DNA of 64,000 nt, taken from the NCBI RefSeq assembly GCF_022808865.1, contig NZ_JAKZLB010000003.1, forward strand, positions 439,875 through 503,874, written 5' to 3'. Under the pieces are notes generated by a model that saw nothing but the letters and a program-made list of their open reading frames with translations, was not told the origin of the DNA and made no database searches. Positions 49,101 to 55,933 of this stretch are shown one piece after another. The translations under genes and the position numbers were made by a program. Each line of letters opens with the position of its first letter. The first letter of the stretch is position 1. This DNA is from Geothrix oryzisoli (lineage in GTDB: Bacteria; Acidobacteriota; Holophagae; Holophagales; Holophagaceae).

Positions 49101-50088
49101 CAAGGATGAGGTACTGAGGAAGAATCTGACCTATGACAAGCCCTTCGTGTTCCAGCTCTCCAATCCCATGACCGTGTACCTCATTCCCATCGCTTACCGC
49201 TACGACACCGGCACGAAGGACGCTCTGGGGAACTCAATTCTGAGAACAGAGCCTTCCCCCTTGAACGAAACCTACAGAATCGCATTCGAAAAGGCGGCGA
49301 AGGAATTTTTCCCGGTTTCATTTGGGAAATTGTCAGTCCTTAACGATCCAGTGGCCCTGGCGGATCCCGCTAATGCCTTGAATTACGTCTGGGATGAAAC
49401 AAACAACGACCTTGCGGGGAATCCCAGAGGTAAGCTTTACAGCTTGTTTAATGGCACGGAGCGTTGGACACAGCTAGGGCTAGATTTTTTCACATCATTT
49501 GGTGGCAATATTAAATATTATCAATTAATGAACGATATAAATCCCATTGGTAAGTACGTATGCGCTGTCTTGCCCAAAGTGCTGAATCATAGCATTAAGC
49601 AAGACTCAGTTCGACCAACAGAGGGTGTTGGAACAGCCGGCATAACTTTTAAACTCGATGGTATCAAGAGCCACTTTTCACTGGCGGTCGGGGAGTTGAA
49701 GGCCCTCCAAGGAGGGCGTCCTACGGACGCTCTCCACGAGCTAGGGCACGCTCATGGATCCTCACACGCCCCCTGGAACAGCATCGATGATTTCGATGCT
49801 TATTGGAAGAATAATCTCTGCGGATTCTCTCCGGAAGTGTACAAAAATGGTCGAATCGGTGTGATCGGCCGAAGCGTGATGACCCAGGAGACTTTCGATA
49901 AAATCATCGATTCCGATGATGACCCCCTGAAATTCAGGGACCTCATGGGGTACGCATGGCCTACCATTTCCATGCCGAGCGGGACACTCAAAATTAATGA
50001 GATGTACTGGGTATCGGATTATAGTTTCAGGAATTTCTTTAAACATGAAAAGGACCCAACTTTTGTTCCAAGCCCTGGAGGTCAGTGA
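40168..50088 (+). CDS. Giant secreted protein: Ig-like repeats, kelch-like region, C-terminal metzincin motif
   Basis: A 3306-aa exported protein. The signal peptide is at residues 1 to about 32 (SPLMGLLLLVTALLPLQ), and GGAG lies five bases before the ATG. From about residue 40 to 2400 there are at least thirteen bacterial Ig-like units of about 90 residues, recognisable by a core like VTWSCSGGSVSTSGLYTAP followed by GTYTVTATSVQDPTK. Residues about 2410-2790 contain kelch/galactose-oxidase-like blades (LPNGKILITGGSDHF, YDPATGTFTPTGSM, LPTGQVMVAGGY). At 3190-3200 the sequence HELGHAHGSSH fits the metzincin zinc motif HExxHxxGxxH. It is therefore probably a surface or secreted adhesin-like protease. 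The last 800 bp are AT-richer than the rest. The stop overlaps the start of the next gene. Confidence 0.85.
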   Translation: MPFTRTLLRSLPRWASPLMGLLLLVTALLPLQGGGGSSISVWVSPSSTTLLIGTTQQFSSNVSGTTKTAVTWSCTGGSVTSTGLYTAPITPGIYTVKATLVSNSSYVGTSTVTVVKNQIDGVVITTSPTTVGTSQSVNVYATVTGSGDLSGTWSFSDGTASYSGGSPSQIYSYGTYSVSAITHTMPATPGTYTITYTSAENPAQSGSVTITVVTPGVILSPTSAALAPGAAQQFTASTVGLSNTAVTWSCSGGSVSTSGLYTAPSTAGTYTVTATSVQDPTKSATATVVVAIQVTLDPFYLPIYPGDGCSFNATVLGASNPAVAWSCTGGVFSTPSLSGNSTRVWWTAPSTAGHYTLTVTSVADPTKVATVDVPVSIKVQVIAPTSALQVGGTYQAQVQVKGTADPRVVWSINASRSAVGGSITSGGLFTAPTSTPVGQRLGYYLMATSVADPTQSGETYLSVYQPASVTLTPNTNTVPLGASVALTATPLGSDVAQNYLEWEATQGSIQFPSPYPNPSFKGPSQATFEPPRALGTYSVRVAPLTNYYNSAPSPVPGVSATASVTVVAAPAVVTLTPGQVSIETGGTQQYFASVTGVLDPTIQWTCSGGTISSTGLYMAPTTTGTYTITATSKADSTGVASIPVIVRAATAKPKITVSPKVATVAPGGSQSLSATISNASAATTTWIEDNLSGQGTYTLSGSTATFKANSAVSPSSNPYSAINAYAAWSPYNWVRADLFDRPVVTIQPTGAINVAMDPSNRYEFIQGDSFQFKANVTGTTDTRVVWNDLQSILLTSTGSMNTSSGWYYTNPYHDFLIQASSVVDPTRYSVASVRVWNKGAVRIFNPLSTPSILPGQQVQLDVEVKGGGGVVWTATAGTISPTGLYTPPASVTVDTPVTLQATNAINPNYSDTLNLNVRATGSVDVSPTYASVLTGGKQTFTAKVWNSTASVTWTVRMANGSSLNPGTISRGLYTAPTSLNSGETSRNVIVRATNASDTTKWAEASVVVYPSASALPPPTAGTLSLNGVTTLWTGTTRIAYYGGDGDTVTWSITGGTILSTGHQEFGFPPQWYAVYQVGSAGSTATLTAKASNSSGSVSVTSSPITVTAIPDFAGVFTTSTGTNYSILDFGTVTETQLNGSVLTYHKVWVNGTNGSLHGNDISIANSVFGTFSNDSQIFSSPTGAANRTSGIIIGVDPAVGAYVKIGSTLQFFSGMGGTPNKAVIWSCSGGSISTSGLYTPPATPGTYTVTATSQADPTKAYTVKVGADTGSTISGIAGVYTGTTTYAGTDPRTYPVSVFTDGTNTYLKITGVNTYSGANNAVATGTLMGRTFQGTFQEYNPSYYDSNGESVSMVFEQQANGFMTLSGGYLTVHGFPSTGGGVSYSGSPVWAAFSGTVSPSQVDVAVVPHLQDGYYGTSYSYGWPEPHVLSGTANSFKGLVCGSTNTSVNWTAISGSSGAVPATAFSSTTSASTVFTVPEESTKGVNYSIRATSAADTTKSDAASFPVDTTSGLITSTASTVYLTKGLDMEGVPHFYYPSTSDLSVSFVQLPSNDATWTILGSGDTGSLTLDNPLYSHSSATYNPGSTPGVYTVQATSEWDVARSATTNITVVEAPPQIIYLSINKTQFASGDAVILSWLGAWAFNTPTPTVTLTILDQIANTSQTVDVSNQTSYTCNPTHSTTFTFTVTSASGMQGTRSLTASVDVTQGASLYVTPNPVPFQSGMSASVFYTQGSARLSVQTDPYTWTDLGPATSGAGIPIASSLVPWTSLFYVSVQATLTDSVGNIGTLTTLVPIGPKIFSFTSSVPGLLTSNLQPVGLTWSINSANRAATLSLVATNSKGSFYVPLSSGGATSITVNPTETTTYTLTATTYTYGSYGAPMTDQASLTILVSDTVAALSITPTSVTLPPGASQAFTASILAAPGKDGMTWSYSGGSISGGATSATWVAPQTEGKYTVTVASVVNPALTATSTITVSKSAGTLPPPSFDVLSLASGPSPQGPGHVLLSWSTVGATTITLQDSNGFQVDVTGQTSYDVTPIGTTIYTLTITDGKSYISRTLTIPGAGYAIAVVPAQVSMLTGVSFKFGYSIYAPSNQVNWTCNGGTIAADGTFTAPTTAGTYIVTATLVDDPSKTSSATVTVNDVSLIILPSYLALTTGQSFSFGYQALTYSDDRPTWSASAGSITSSGVFTAPLIPGTVTITLTSSKDLTKTAIATVEVKSIDLMILPSVLWVLPQGQYQLAAGTSLGPVNWSVVEANGGSIDANGIYTAPNAVGTFTIKATSALDSSRFATATAIVATSGGGNWGPGSGGGGTFSPQNFGVSVEPAMSTVDAGTYQSLHATVLGNDDQSVTWQVAGGTVKATVDDQGVFTAHEPGIYTVVATSKVNSAWQGSALLVVESSVKGLRNVPAELDLEGYSVTVLKDGKVLLVGGQDTRVIDTDPAKGYRGTAYLYDPGTKAFTATGSLIQARAGHMATLLADGRVLIAGGMGYFKWPTDPNAFVQEQPVKWGEIYNPATGQFEALPTPPDHPLYPAGSMRSAHGSTGQAATLFNGQVLMVGGPSGAQTYWPFDLFNPTTNLFDLTDIVTGNIANQELFQTREGGAVVALDDGRALLTGGSRTYSVNETYPCGMRSCVLNEVRIFDPQSPSALSTVTGMMQARSGHTMTKLPNGKILITGGSDHFTLASTSTFLPNPTATAEIYDPATGTFTPTGSMKWARSEHAAILLPTGQVMVAGGYLSATWDGTGTIWSYPTETELYDPDTGTFSVIDKLAFGLDRPKLALIQGGGVFVGGKPIVTASAGTPAGATLASGSKVVQPMIAPLASGALGWLSALSVLGLTRPEEMGVDFATINQGVERYLDDTDQANGRKEQGQGWATTMPWKAEVPKLANRPTRFRIYLKGLGDISKVKVRVYKGANQDLLNQDFLVKAGRKNVFGGPADANGLVSFVLDENQTLPDSGSTSLTLNLYVEPDPDRTYIKDEVLRKNLTYDKPFVFQLSNPMTVYLIPIAYRYDTGTKDALGNSILRTEPSPLNETYRIAFEKAAKEFFPVSFGKLSVLNDPVALADPANALNYVWDETNNDLAGNPRGKLYSLFNGTERWTQLGLDFFTSFGGNIKYYQLMNDINPIGKYVCAVLPKVLNHSIKQDSVRPTEGVGTAGITFKLDGIKSHFSLAVGELKALQGGRPTDALHELGHAHGSSHAPWNSIDDFDAYWKNNLCGFSPEVYKNGRIGVIGRSVMTQETFDKIIDSDDDPLKFRDLMGYAWPTISMPSGTLKINEMYWVSDYSFRNFFKHEKDPTFVPSPGGQ

Positions 50089-50786
50089 TGCGCATATGGA
50101 ATTTGATTATCATAGCGGGCATTTTCATTCCGAACATCCAAGCATTAGAAGGCATGGATCCAGGAGCTCCGGTAATTCAGGCTGATGCTTCTCCTCAAGA
50201 AATTCCATTCCTGGTGTTCCAGGCGGAATTTAACCCTCGGCTTAGAATTTTAAATGTGTGGTTAAAAGATCCCCAAGATATTGTATTTGATGGAGTAAAT
50301 TCTAATCAACGATCTAAATATATACCTTACAAGAATAAACGAGAAGTTGAAATTGAATACATTACTTCTTCGGGTAAAGTAATTCGTGTGCCCGGTCTTG
50401 ACCCCATTCCTGGACGGCTTTATTGGGCCAATATTCCCACTACTGAAAATGGTATTGGATATCGAATCTATAAGGAAGGTCGTCTGATTGGTGAGGAACA
50501 TTTCCAACAGCCTGGTCCCGTCATTAACATCACTTTCCAGGAGGCTGGTCAGGGTGTGGTATTTCTAAAAATGAACCAGAAACATAACGGTCTTGATACG
50601 AAAGTTAGCTGGGACGGAGGGCAGACGTGGGATTGGGTGGACGGTTTCGACAAGGAAACCGCCACTTTCAAACTGCCCTTGGACAAATTGGAGAAAAATC
50701 CGAACCCCATCCTTGAAGTTCGAGTGGCCGTAAATCTCATGATTTACCGAAAGCGGTATATCTACGGTAAGGGGCCTGTCGAGTAG
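50088..50786 (+). CDS. Secreted partner protein coupled to the giant metzincin
   Basis: A 232-aa exported protein starting MRIWNLIIIAGIFIPNIQA (signal peptide). Its ATG uses the last base of the TGA of the giant gene (TGATG), so translation is coupled; a GTG one codon earlier is also possible. The mature protein looks beta-rich and has no Cys in the visible part and no known motif. The coding sequence is markedly AT-rich, like the final part of the gene before it. The tight coupling suggests that it binds, inhibits or anchors the upstream protease. No homologue recognised; function unknown. Confidence 0.7.
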   Translation: MRIWNLIIIAGIFIPNIQALEGMDPGAPVIQADASPQEIPFLVFQAEFNPRLRILNVWLKDPQDIVFDGVNSNQRSKYIPYKNKREVEIEYITSSGKVIRVPGLDPIPGRLYWANIPTTENGIGYRIYKEGRLIGEEHFQQPGPVINITFQEAGQGVVFLKMNQKHNGLDTKVSWDGGQTWDWVDGFDKETATFKLPLDKLEKNPNPILEVRVAVNLMIYRKRYIYGKGPVE

Positions 50787-50834
50787 TCCTCTGTCGGTGT
50801 TCGAGAGAAGCCCCCCCCCCTTCAACGGCAGTTT

Positions 50835-50860
50835 CAGAAAGAGGCCTCGGCCTCTTTCTG
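50835..50860 (+). terminator. Intrinsic terminator of the giant-protein operon
   Basis: CAGAAAGAGGC, loop CTCG, GCCTCTTTCTG: a perfect 11-bp stem, followed by AGTTCTTTCT. It lies 48 bp after the stop of the partner gene. Confidence 0.85.
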
Positions 50861-51238
50861 AGTTCTTTCTCCTTGCCGTTTGTCCCGGTCGTGAACGCCC
50901 CCGCGGGGGTTCAGGGCCGGGCGCGAGCGAGGCGCTGAATCTCTGCGGTCTTTTGAAAACCGGAATGGGTCGAAATCTTTCCACGGACACCCCGCGTTCC
51001 GGGAGCGTGCCAGGTCCATTTATCGGTGTGCGGGGGCTGGGTTGCCCCCTTCGCTGCTCCCCAGGACCCTTTGACATGCCAACCGCCTCCCGAGCATCAA
51101 TCCCCAGGAACGCTCTGGATTTTCCCCATCCTCGGGAATGCCGGTCATCGGTGGGGTTCCTCATGGTGGTTTGGCCTGAGGTTTGCGCCTGTCACCGAGG
51201 CTGTCCTGGGGATCCCTGGCGGACCCGAACTCACTGAT

Positions 51239-51382
51239 TCAAGGACGGTTCAAATCGAGTCGAATTTGTAGTGGATCAGCTCGTGCTCGAGGATGCGCTC
51301 GAACCCCGCCTGCCTTTTCAAGGACGAAGTCGAGATCGGCCTCGGCAAGTGGGCGGATCTGAAACGAATCGAGGGCGCTCAT
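51239..51382 (-). pseudogene. N-terminal fragment resembling a GNAT acetyltransferase
   Basis: A 47-codon frame beginning MSALDSFQIRPLAEADLDFV, which looks like the start of a GNAT N-acetyltransferase (IRPLxEADLDFV pattern). After about 30 residues the coding character shifts frame: the neighbouring frame reads FERILEHELIHYKFDSI and then stops. It is probably a remnant with a deletion or frameshift. The fold call rests on a short stretch and is tentative. Confidence 0.3.
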
Positions 51383-51669
51383 CTTGAAGCCTTAGAGGTT
51401 GAGGGGGAACTCTCACAATTCTAGAGAGTGTTTGGGGCAGAACCCCTCAGATGGTTAATGCAGCCCCCGAATTCCCGACCGAATCTCGCCCAAATTCCTC
51501 TCAGAACGAGGCAATCCAGGCCCTGAAGGAGGGGGAAAGCGTAGCAAGGCCAGCCAAGCGAACTCCCCGCCGGCGCCCAGCCATTCCGCTCTCAGCTTAG
51601 GGGCCAGCGGGCCTTCTGCGTTTCTCGATTCAATAACACAAACGGCCGACTGCAGTCGGCCGTTGCTTT

Positions 51670-51744
51670 TGGTAGGGCTAACGGGATTTGAACCCGTGTT
51701 ACCGCCGTGAAAGGGCGGTGTCCTGACCCCTAGACGATAGCCCC
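51670..51744 (-). tRNA. tRNA-Glu (anticodon TTC)
   Basis: A cloverleaf on the minus strand: acceptor GGGGCTA/TAGCCCT (first pair G-U), anticodon arm CCGCC CTTTCAC GGCGG with anticodon TTC, T-arm ACGGG/CCCGT, and encoded CCA. Its 3' 20 bases recur at 29267-29286. Confidence 0.96.
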
Positions 51745-51757
51745 GTGGGGTGGAACT

Positions 51758-51833
51758 TGGTGGGCCCAGCGCGACTCGAACGCGCGACCAACGGCTTAAA
51801 AGGCCGCTGCTCTACCGACTGAGCTATGGGCCC
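51758..51833 (-). tRNA. tRNA-Lys (anticodon TTT)
   Basis: A cloverleaf on the minus strand: acceptor GGGCCCA/TGGGCCC, D-arm with AGCTCAGTCGGTAGAGC, anticodon loop CTTTTAA (TTT), T-arm GCGCG TTCGAGT CGCGC, and encoded CCA. It lies 13 bp upstream of tRNA-Glu, so the two are co-transcribed. Confidence 0.97.
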
Positions 51834-51937
51834 TTGCCGGTGGTTCCAGGCCCGCGTGCCCTCGAGCGCGCGGTGCACGCGAGCGTGCGGTGCCTGAATG
51901 GGCAGGACGACCAGTGTGCCCGTGAAGGGCGTTTGGG

Positions 51938-53242
51938 TCAACCCAGCAGCGGCTCGAGGAAGGTGCCGGGGTAGACGCAACCCTCCTGGCGATCGGGGCC
52001 GGTGCTGAGGTAGGCGATGGGCACTTCGACGCTCTCGACGAGGGCTTCGAGGTAGGCGTGGGCTTCGGCGGGGAGCTCGCCGTGCTTGGTGATGCCCCGG
52101 GTGCTGGCCCAGCCCTTGAAGTACTTCACCTCGGGCTGCAGGCCCTTCCAGTCGGCGGCGCAGCTGGGGAGCTCGGTGGTGATGGTGCCTTCGCCGGTGC
52201 GGTAGCCGACGATCAGCCCCACCTCGTCCAGTCCGTCCAGCACATCGAGCTTCATGATGGCCAGGCCATCCACGCCGTTGGTGCGGCAGGCATGGGCGGT
52301 GATGGGGGCGTCGAACCAGCCGCAGCGGCGGGGGCGGCCGGTGGTGGTGCCGAATTCCCTGCCCACTTGGCGCAGGCGCTCACCGGTGGCGTCGTGCATC
52401 TCGGCGGGGAAGGGGCCGGAGCCGACGCGGGTGGTGTAGGCCTTGGCGATGCCGAGGATCTTGTCGAGGGCCTTGGGGGGCAGGCCGGTGCCGGTGAAGA
52501 GGCCGCCGAGGCTGCAGTTGCTGGAGGTGACGAAGGGGTAGGTGCCGTGGTCGATGTCGAGCAGGGTGGCCTGGGCACCCTCGAAGAGGATGCGGTCTCC
52601 GCGCTCCCAGGCGGCCACGAGGTGGCTCTGGCTGTCGCCGATGAAGGGCAGGAGGGGGTCGGCGATGCGAAGCAGGTCCTCGACGACGGTCTCCAGGGAG
52701 GGCAGCTCGGCGCCCGCGCCCAGGCGCAGGCGGACTTCCTCGTAGCCGGGGCGGATGCGGTCGGCCAGGGTCTCGGGGTGCAGCAGGTCGCCCAGGCGCA
52801 CGCCCATGCGGCCGGCCTTCATCTCGTAGGCGGGGCCGATGCCGCGGCCCGTGGTGCCGATCTTGTTGGCGCCGCCCTCGCGCCAGAGGTCCAGGGCGAT
52901 GTGGTGGGGAAGGATGAGGTGGGCCCGGTCGGATAGCATCAGCCGGCCGGCCAGGTCGAAGCCCCGGGTCCGGAGACGATCCAGCTCCTGCTGGAAGACC
53001 TCGAGGTTGAGGACGACGCCGTTGCCGACCACCAGGAAGCAGCCGGGGTGGAGGGCGCCACTGGGCACCTGATGCAGTGCGATGCTCTGGCCGTCGACCA
53101 CGACCGTGTGGCCGGCATTGTTGCCGCCCTGGAAACGCACCACCTGATGGAAATGCGGGCTGAGGAGGTCCACGACCTTGCCCTTGCCCTCGTCCCCCCA
53201 CTGGAGCCCCAGGATCGCCAGATTGGTCCTAACCAGGCTCAT
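51938..53242 (-). CDS. purA: Adenylosuccinate synthetase
   Basis: A 434-aa enzyme that joins IMP and aspartate using GTP in the first committed step to AMP. The N-terminal P-loop-like QWGDEGKGKVVDLLS contains the catalytic Asp and Lys, and RFQGGNNAGHTVVVDG contains the catalytic His. GTTGRGIGPAYEMKAGRMGV and the C-terminal base-recognition region (STGPDRQEGCVYPG) are all present. Full length for the family. The purA gene faces the two tRNA genes and is divergent from clpC, with a 216-bp intergenic region between them. Confidence 0.98.
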   Translation of the reverse strand: MSLVRTNLAILGLQWGDEGKGKVVDLLSPHFHQVVRFQGGNNAGHTVVVDGQSIALHQVPSGALHPGCFLVVGNGVVLNLEVFQQELDRLRTRGFDLAGRLMLSDRAHLILPHHIALDLWREGGANKIGTTGRGIGPAYEMKAGRMGVRLGDLLHPETLADRIRPGYEEVRLRLGAGAELPSLETVVEDLLRIADPLLPFIGDSQSHLVAAWERGDRILFEGAQATLLDIDHGTYPFVTSSNCSLGGLFTGTGLPPKALDKILGIAKAYTTRVGSGPFPAEMHDATGERLRQVGREFGTTTGRPRRCGWFDAPITAHACRTNGVDGLAIMKLDVLDGLDEVGLIVGYRTGEGTITTELPSCAADWKGLQPEVKYFKGWASTRGITKHGELPAEAHAYLEALVESVEVPIAYLSTGPDRQEGCVYPGTFLEPLLG

Positions 53243-53458
53243 GTCGCCCTCCCAGCCCTCCAGTCTACCGTTGCAAGAGGGTTCTGTCCCGGGGAGAGGC
53301 GGGTTCCGCCCCGGGTGGAGGGTCGGTTCTGTCCCAGCCGGGCCGGGACAACCAGGGTGGAAGGCGCTACCCTGATAGGCCTCCCTGGAACCATCCCGGC
53401 CCCGGGGTCATCCAATCATCCGTAAGGGTGATCAGCAGCTAACCCGAAAGGGTGTCCC

Positions 53459-55933
53459 GTGTTCGAAAAATTCACCGAAAAAGCGCGACGTGTGATGTTC
53501 TTCGCCCGCTACGAGGCGAGTCAGTTCGGTGCGGAAAGCATCCAGAGCGGCCACCTCCTGCTGGGGCTGCTCCGGGAATCGGAAAAGACCAGCACCCAGC
53601 TGCTCGAGCGCATGGGCGTGCAGGTGAGCGCCCTGCGGGAGCGCCTGGTGGCCGCCCTGACCCCCAAGGACAAGAAGATCACCCCCAGCAGCACCAGCAT
53701 CGACATCCCCATGGAGGAGGAGGTCAAGCGCATCCTCCAGCACGCCACGGCCGAGAGCGCCAAGCTCAACCACAAGCACGTGGGGGCGGAGCACCTGCTG
53801 CTGGGCATGCTGAAGGAGGAGGGCTGCCTGGCCGGGCGCCTCCTGACGGAGGCCGGGGCGGACCTGATCGCCGCCAAGGAGATCCTGCTGGAGAGCAGCA
53901 AGGAAGAGAAGATTGCGAAGAAGAAGAAGGAGCACCCGCTTCTCTCCGAGTTCGCCCGCAACCTGTCGGAGATGGCCGAGCGGGGCATCTTCGATAACCT
54001 CATCGGCCGTGAGCAGGAGGTCGAGCGCATCATCCAGATCCTCAGCCGGCGCCGGAAGAACAATCCGATCCTGCTGGGCGAGGCGGGCGTGGGCAAGACG
54101 GCCATCGTGGAAGGCCTGGCCCAGAAGATCTATGAGGGCGTGGTGCCGCCCAGCCTGGTGGACAAGCGCATCTACGCGCTGGATCTCAGCCTCGTGGTGG
54201 CCGGCACCAAGTACCGCGGGCAGTTCGAGGAGCGGCTGAAGTCCATCATCGCCGAGGCCAGCAAGGATCCCAGCGTGGTGCTCTTCATCGACGAGATCCA
54301 CAGCCTCATCGGCACGGGCGCCGCGGAGGGCAGCCTGGACGCGGCCAACATCCTGAAGCCGGCCCTGAGCCGGGGCGAGATCCAGTGCATCGGCGCCACC
54401 ACGCACAAGGAATACGCCAAGTACATCGACAAGGACCGCAGCCTGGTGCGGCGGTTCCAGCCCGTGACGGTGAATCCCCCGGACGAGGCGGAGAGCCTGC
54501 GCATCATCGAGGGCATCCGCAGCCGCTACGAACTGTTCCACCGGGTGCGCTACGCCGCCAAGACCATGGAGGCCTCGGTCTACCTGTCGAACCGCTACAT
54601 CACGGACCGCTTCCTGCCCGACAAGGCCATCGACCTCCTGGACGAGGCGGGGGCCCGGGTGAAGCTGCGGGTGGGGCCCGGCGGCTCGGATACCGAGGGC
54701 CAGTCCCACGAGGAGGAGCTGCACCGGGTCATCAACGAGATGAACGAGGCGGTCCTGAGTCGCGATTTCGAGAAGGCCGTCCTGCTCCGGCAGCGGGAGC
54801 TGCAGCTGCGCGAGGAACTCCAGAAGGACCGGGGCGAGCTGACGGACGAGGACTACGCCCGGTTCCCCGAAGTGACCGAGCGGGACATCGAGGACGTGGT
54901 GGCCAGCTGGACCGGCATTCCCGTGACGGCCCTCAAGGGCGACGAGAAGGCCAACCTCGTGAACATGGAGCCCCGGATCAACGAGCGCGTCATCGGCCAG
55001 CCCGAGGCGGTGAGCGCCGTGGTGCGCGCCGTGCGCCGGGCCCGGACCGGCCTGAAGAACCCAAATCGGCCCATGGGCTCGTTCCTCTTCCTGGGCCCCA
55101 CGGGCGTGGGCAAGACGGAACTGGCCAAGACGCTGGCGGCCTTCCTCTTCGGCGACGTCAAGAAGATGATCCGCTTCGACATGTCCGAGTACATGGAGAA
55201 GCACGAGGTCTCCAAGCTGCTCGGGGCCCCTCCGGGGTACGTGGGCTACGAGGAGGGCGGCATGCTCACGGACCGCATCCGGCGGAACCCGTACTGCGTG
55301 CTCCTGTTCGACGAGATCGAGAAGGCCCATCCCGACCTGATCAACATCCTGCTGCAGATCTTTGACGACGGTCAGGCTTCGGACGCTTTCGGGAACCTGG
55401 TGGACTTCAAGAACACCATCATCATCATGACGTCCAATGTGGGCAGCCGGGAGCTGCTGGCGGAGAAGAACCTCGGCTTCGTCGAGCAGGACGCCCGTCC
55501 CGACGCGAAATCCAGCGACGCCATGAAGGTCCTCAAGCGGACCTTCCCGCCCGAATTCCTCAACCGCATCGACGAGATCGTGGTGTTCAACCGCCTGGGC
55601 GACGACGAGCTGCGCAAGATCGTCCGCCTGCTGGTGGAGGATCTGAACGTCACCCTCCAGAAGCACAAGCTGATCGTCAGCCTCACCGACGCCGCCTGCG
55701 ACTGGCTGGTGAAGACCACGCTGCGGGACCGCGCCTACGGGGCCAGGCCGCTGCGGCGGGCCATCCAGAAGCAGGTGGAGGATCCCCTCGCCGAGCTGAT
55801 GGTGGGCCAGGACACGGTGCCCTCGGGCCTCGTGAAGTTTGATCTGGTGGACGAGAAGCTCGTCCCCACCCTGTCTGATTCCGGAGACGTGGCCGCTGGC
55901 CAGGAAACCCATCTGGTCGGAGCGCCTGAATGA
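53459..55933 (+). CDS. clpC: ClpC-type AAA+ unfoldase (Clp protease ATP-binding subunit)
   Basis: An 824-aa HSP100 protein that unfolds substrates for ClpP. The N-domain has two Clp repeats (residues about 1-145). The first AAA+ module has Walker [17 protein letters not shown] and Walker [13 protein letters not shown] short middle region near residues 420-450 has the UVR-like [13 protein letters not shown] that marks ClpC rather than ClpA or ClpB. The second module has [15 protein letters not shown]. The start is GTG at 53459 with a GAAAGGG upstream. The stop overlaps the bamA ATG (ATGA), an unusual pairing. No classical CIRCE or CtsR box was seen. A repeated GGTTCTGTCCC (53280-53290 and 53335-53345) lies upstream. 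Confidence 0.95.
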   Translation: MFEKFTEKARRVMFFARYEASQFGAESIQSGHLLLGLLRESEKTSTQLLERMGVQVSALRERLVAALTPKDKKITPSSTSIDIPMEEEVKRILQHATAESAKLNHKHVGAEHLLLGMLKEEGCLAGRLLTEAGADLIAAKEILLESSKEEKIAKKKKEHPLLSEFARNLSEMAERGIFDNLIGREQEVERIIQILSRRRKNNPILLGEAGVGKTAIVEGLAQKIYEGVVPPSLVDKRIYALDLSLVVAGTKYRGQFEERLKSIIAEASKDPSVVLFIDEIHSLIGTGAAEGSLDAANILKPALSRGEIQCIGATTHKEYAKYIDKDRSLVRRFQPVTVNPPDEAESLRIIEGIRSRYELFHRVRYAAKTMEASVYLSNRYITDRFLPDKAIDLLDEAGARVKLRVGPGGSDTEGQSHEEELHRVINEMNEAVLSRDFEKAVLLRQRELQLREELQKDRGELTDEDYARFPEVTERDIEDVVASWTGIPVTALKGDEKANLVNMEPRINERVIGQPEAVSAVVRAVRRARTGLKNPNRPMGSFLFLGPTGVGKTELAKTLAAFLFGDVKKMIRFDMSEYMEKHEVSKLLGAPPGYVGYEEGGMLTDRIRRNPYCVLLFDEIEKAHPDLINILLQIFDDGQASDAFGNLVDFKNTIIIMTSNVGSRELLAEKNLGFVEQDARPDAKSSDAMKVLKRTFPPEFLNRIDEIVVFNRLGDDELRKIVRLLVEDLNVTLQKHKLIVSLTDAACDWLVKTTLRDRAYGARPLRRAIQKQVEDPLAELMVGQDTVPSGLVKFDLVDEKLVPTLSDSGDVAAGQETHLVGAPE

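Larger units (their letters stand above)
50787..51669. other. 880-bp region of terminators and gene fragments before tRNA-Glu
   Basis: It begins with a C run (50812-50820) and an intrinsic terminator, then a GC-rich imperfect inverted repeat (about 50883-50922). A coding-like fragment lies at 51239-51382 on the minus strand. No intact gene is seen. This is what the tRNA-proximal end of an integrated element often looks like. Confidence 0.5.

Noticed and set aside
53280..53345. Repeated GGTTCTGTCCC upstream of clpC and purA.
   Set aside because: Only two copies 55 bp apart, not matching CtsR, CIRCE or a purine repressor site known to me; mentioned in the clpC entry but not called as an operator.
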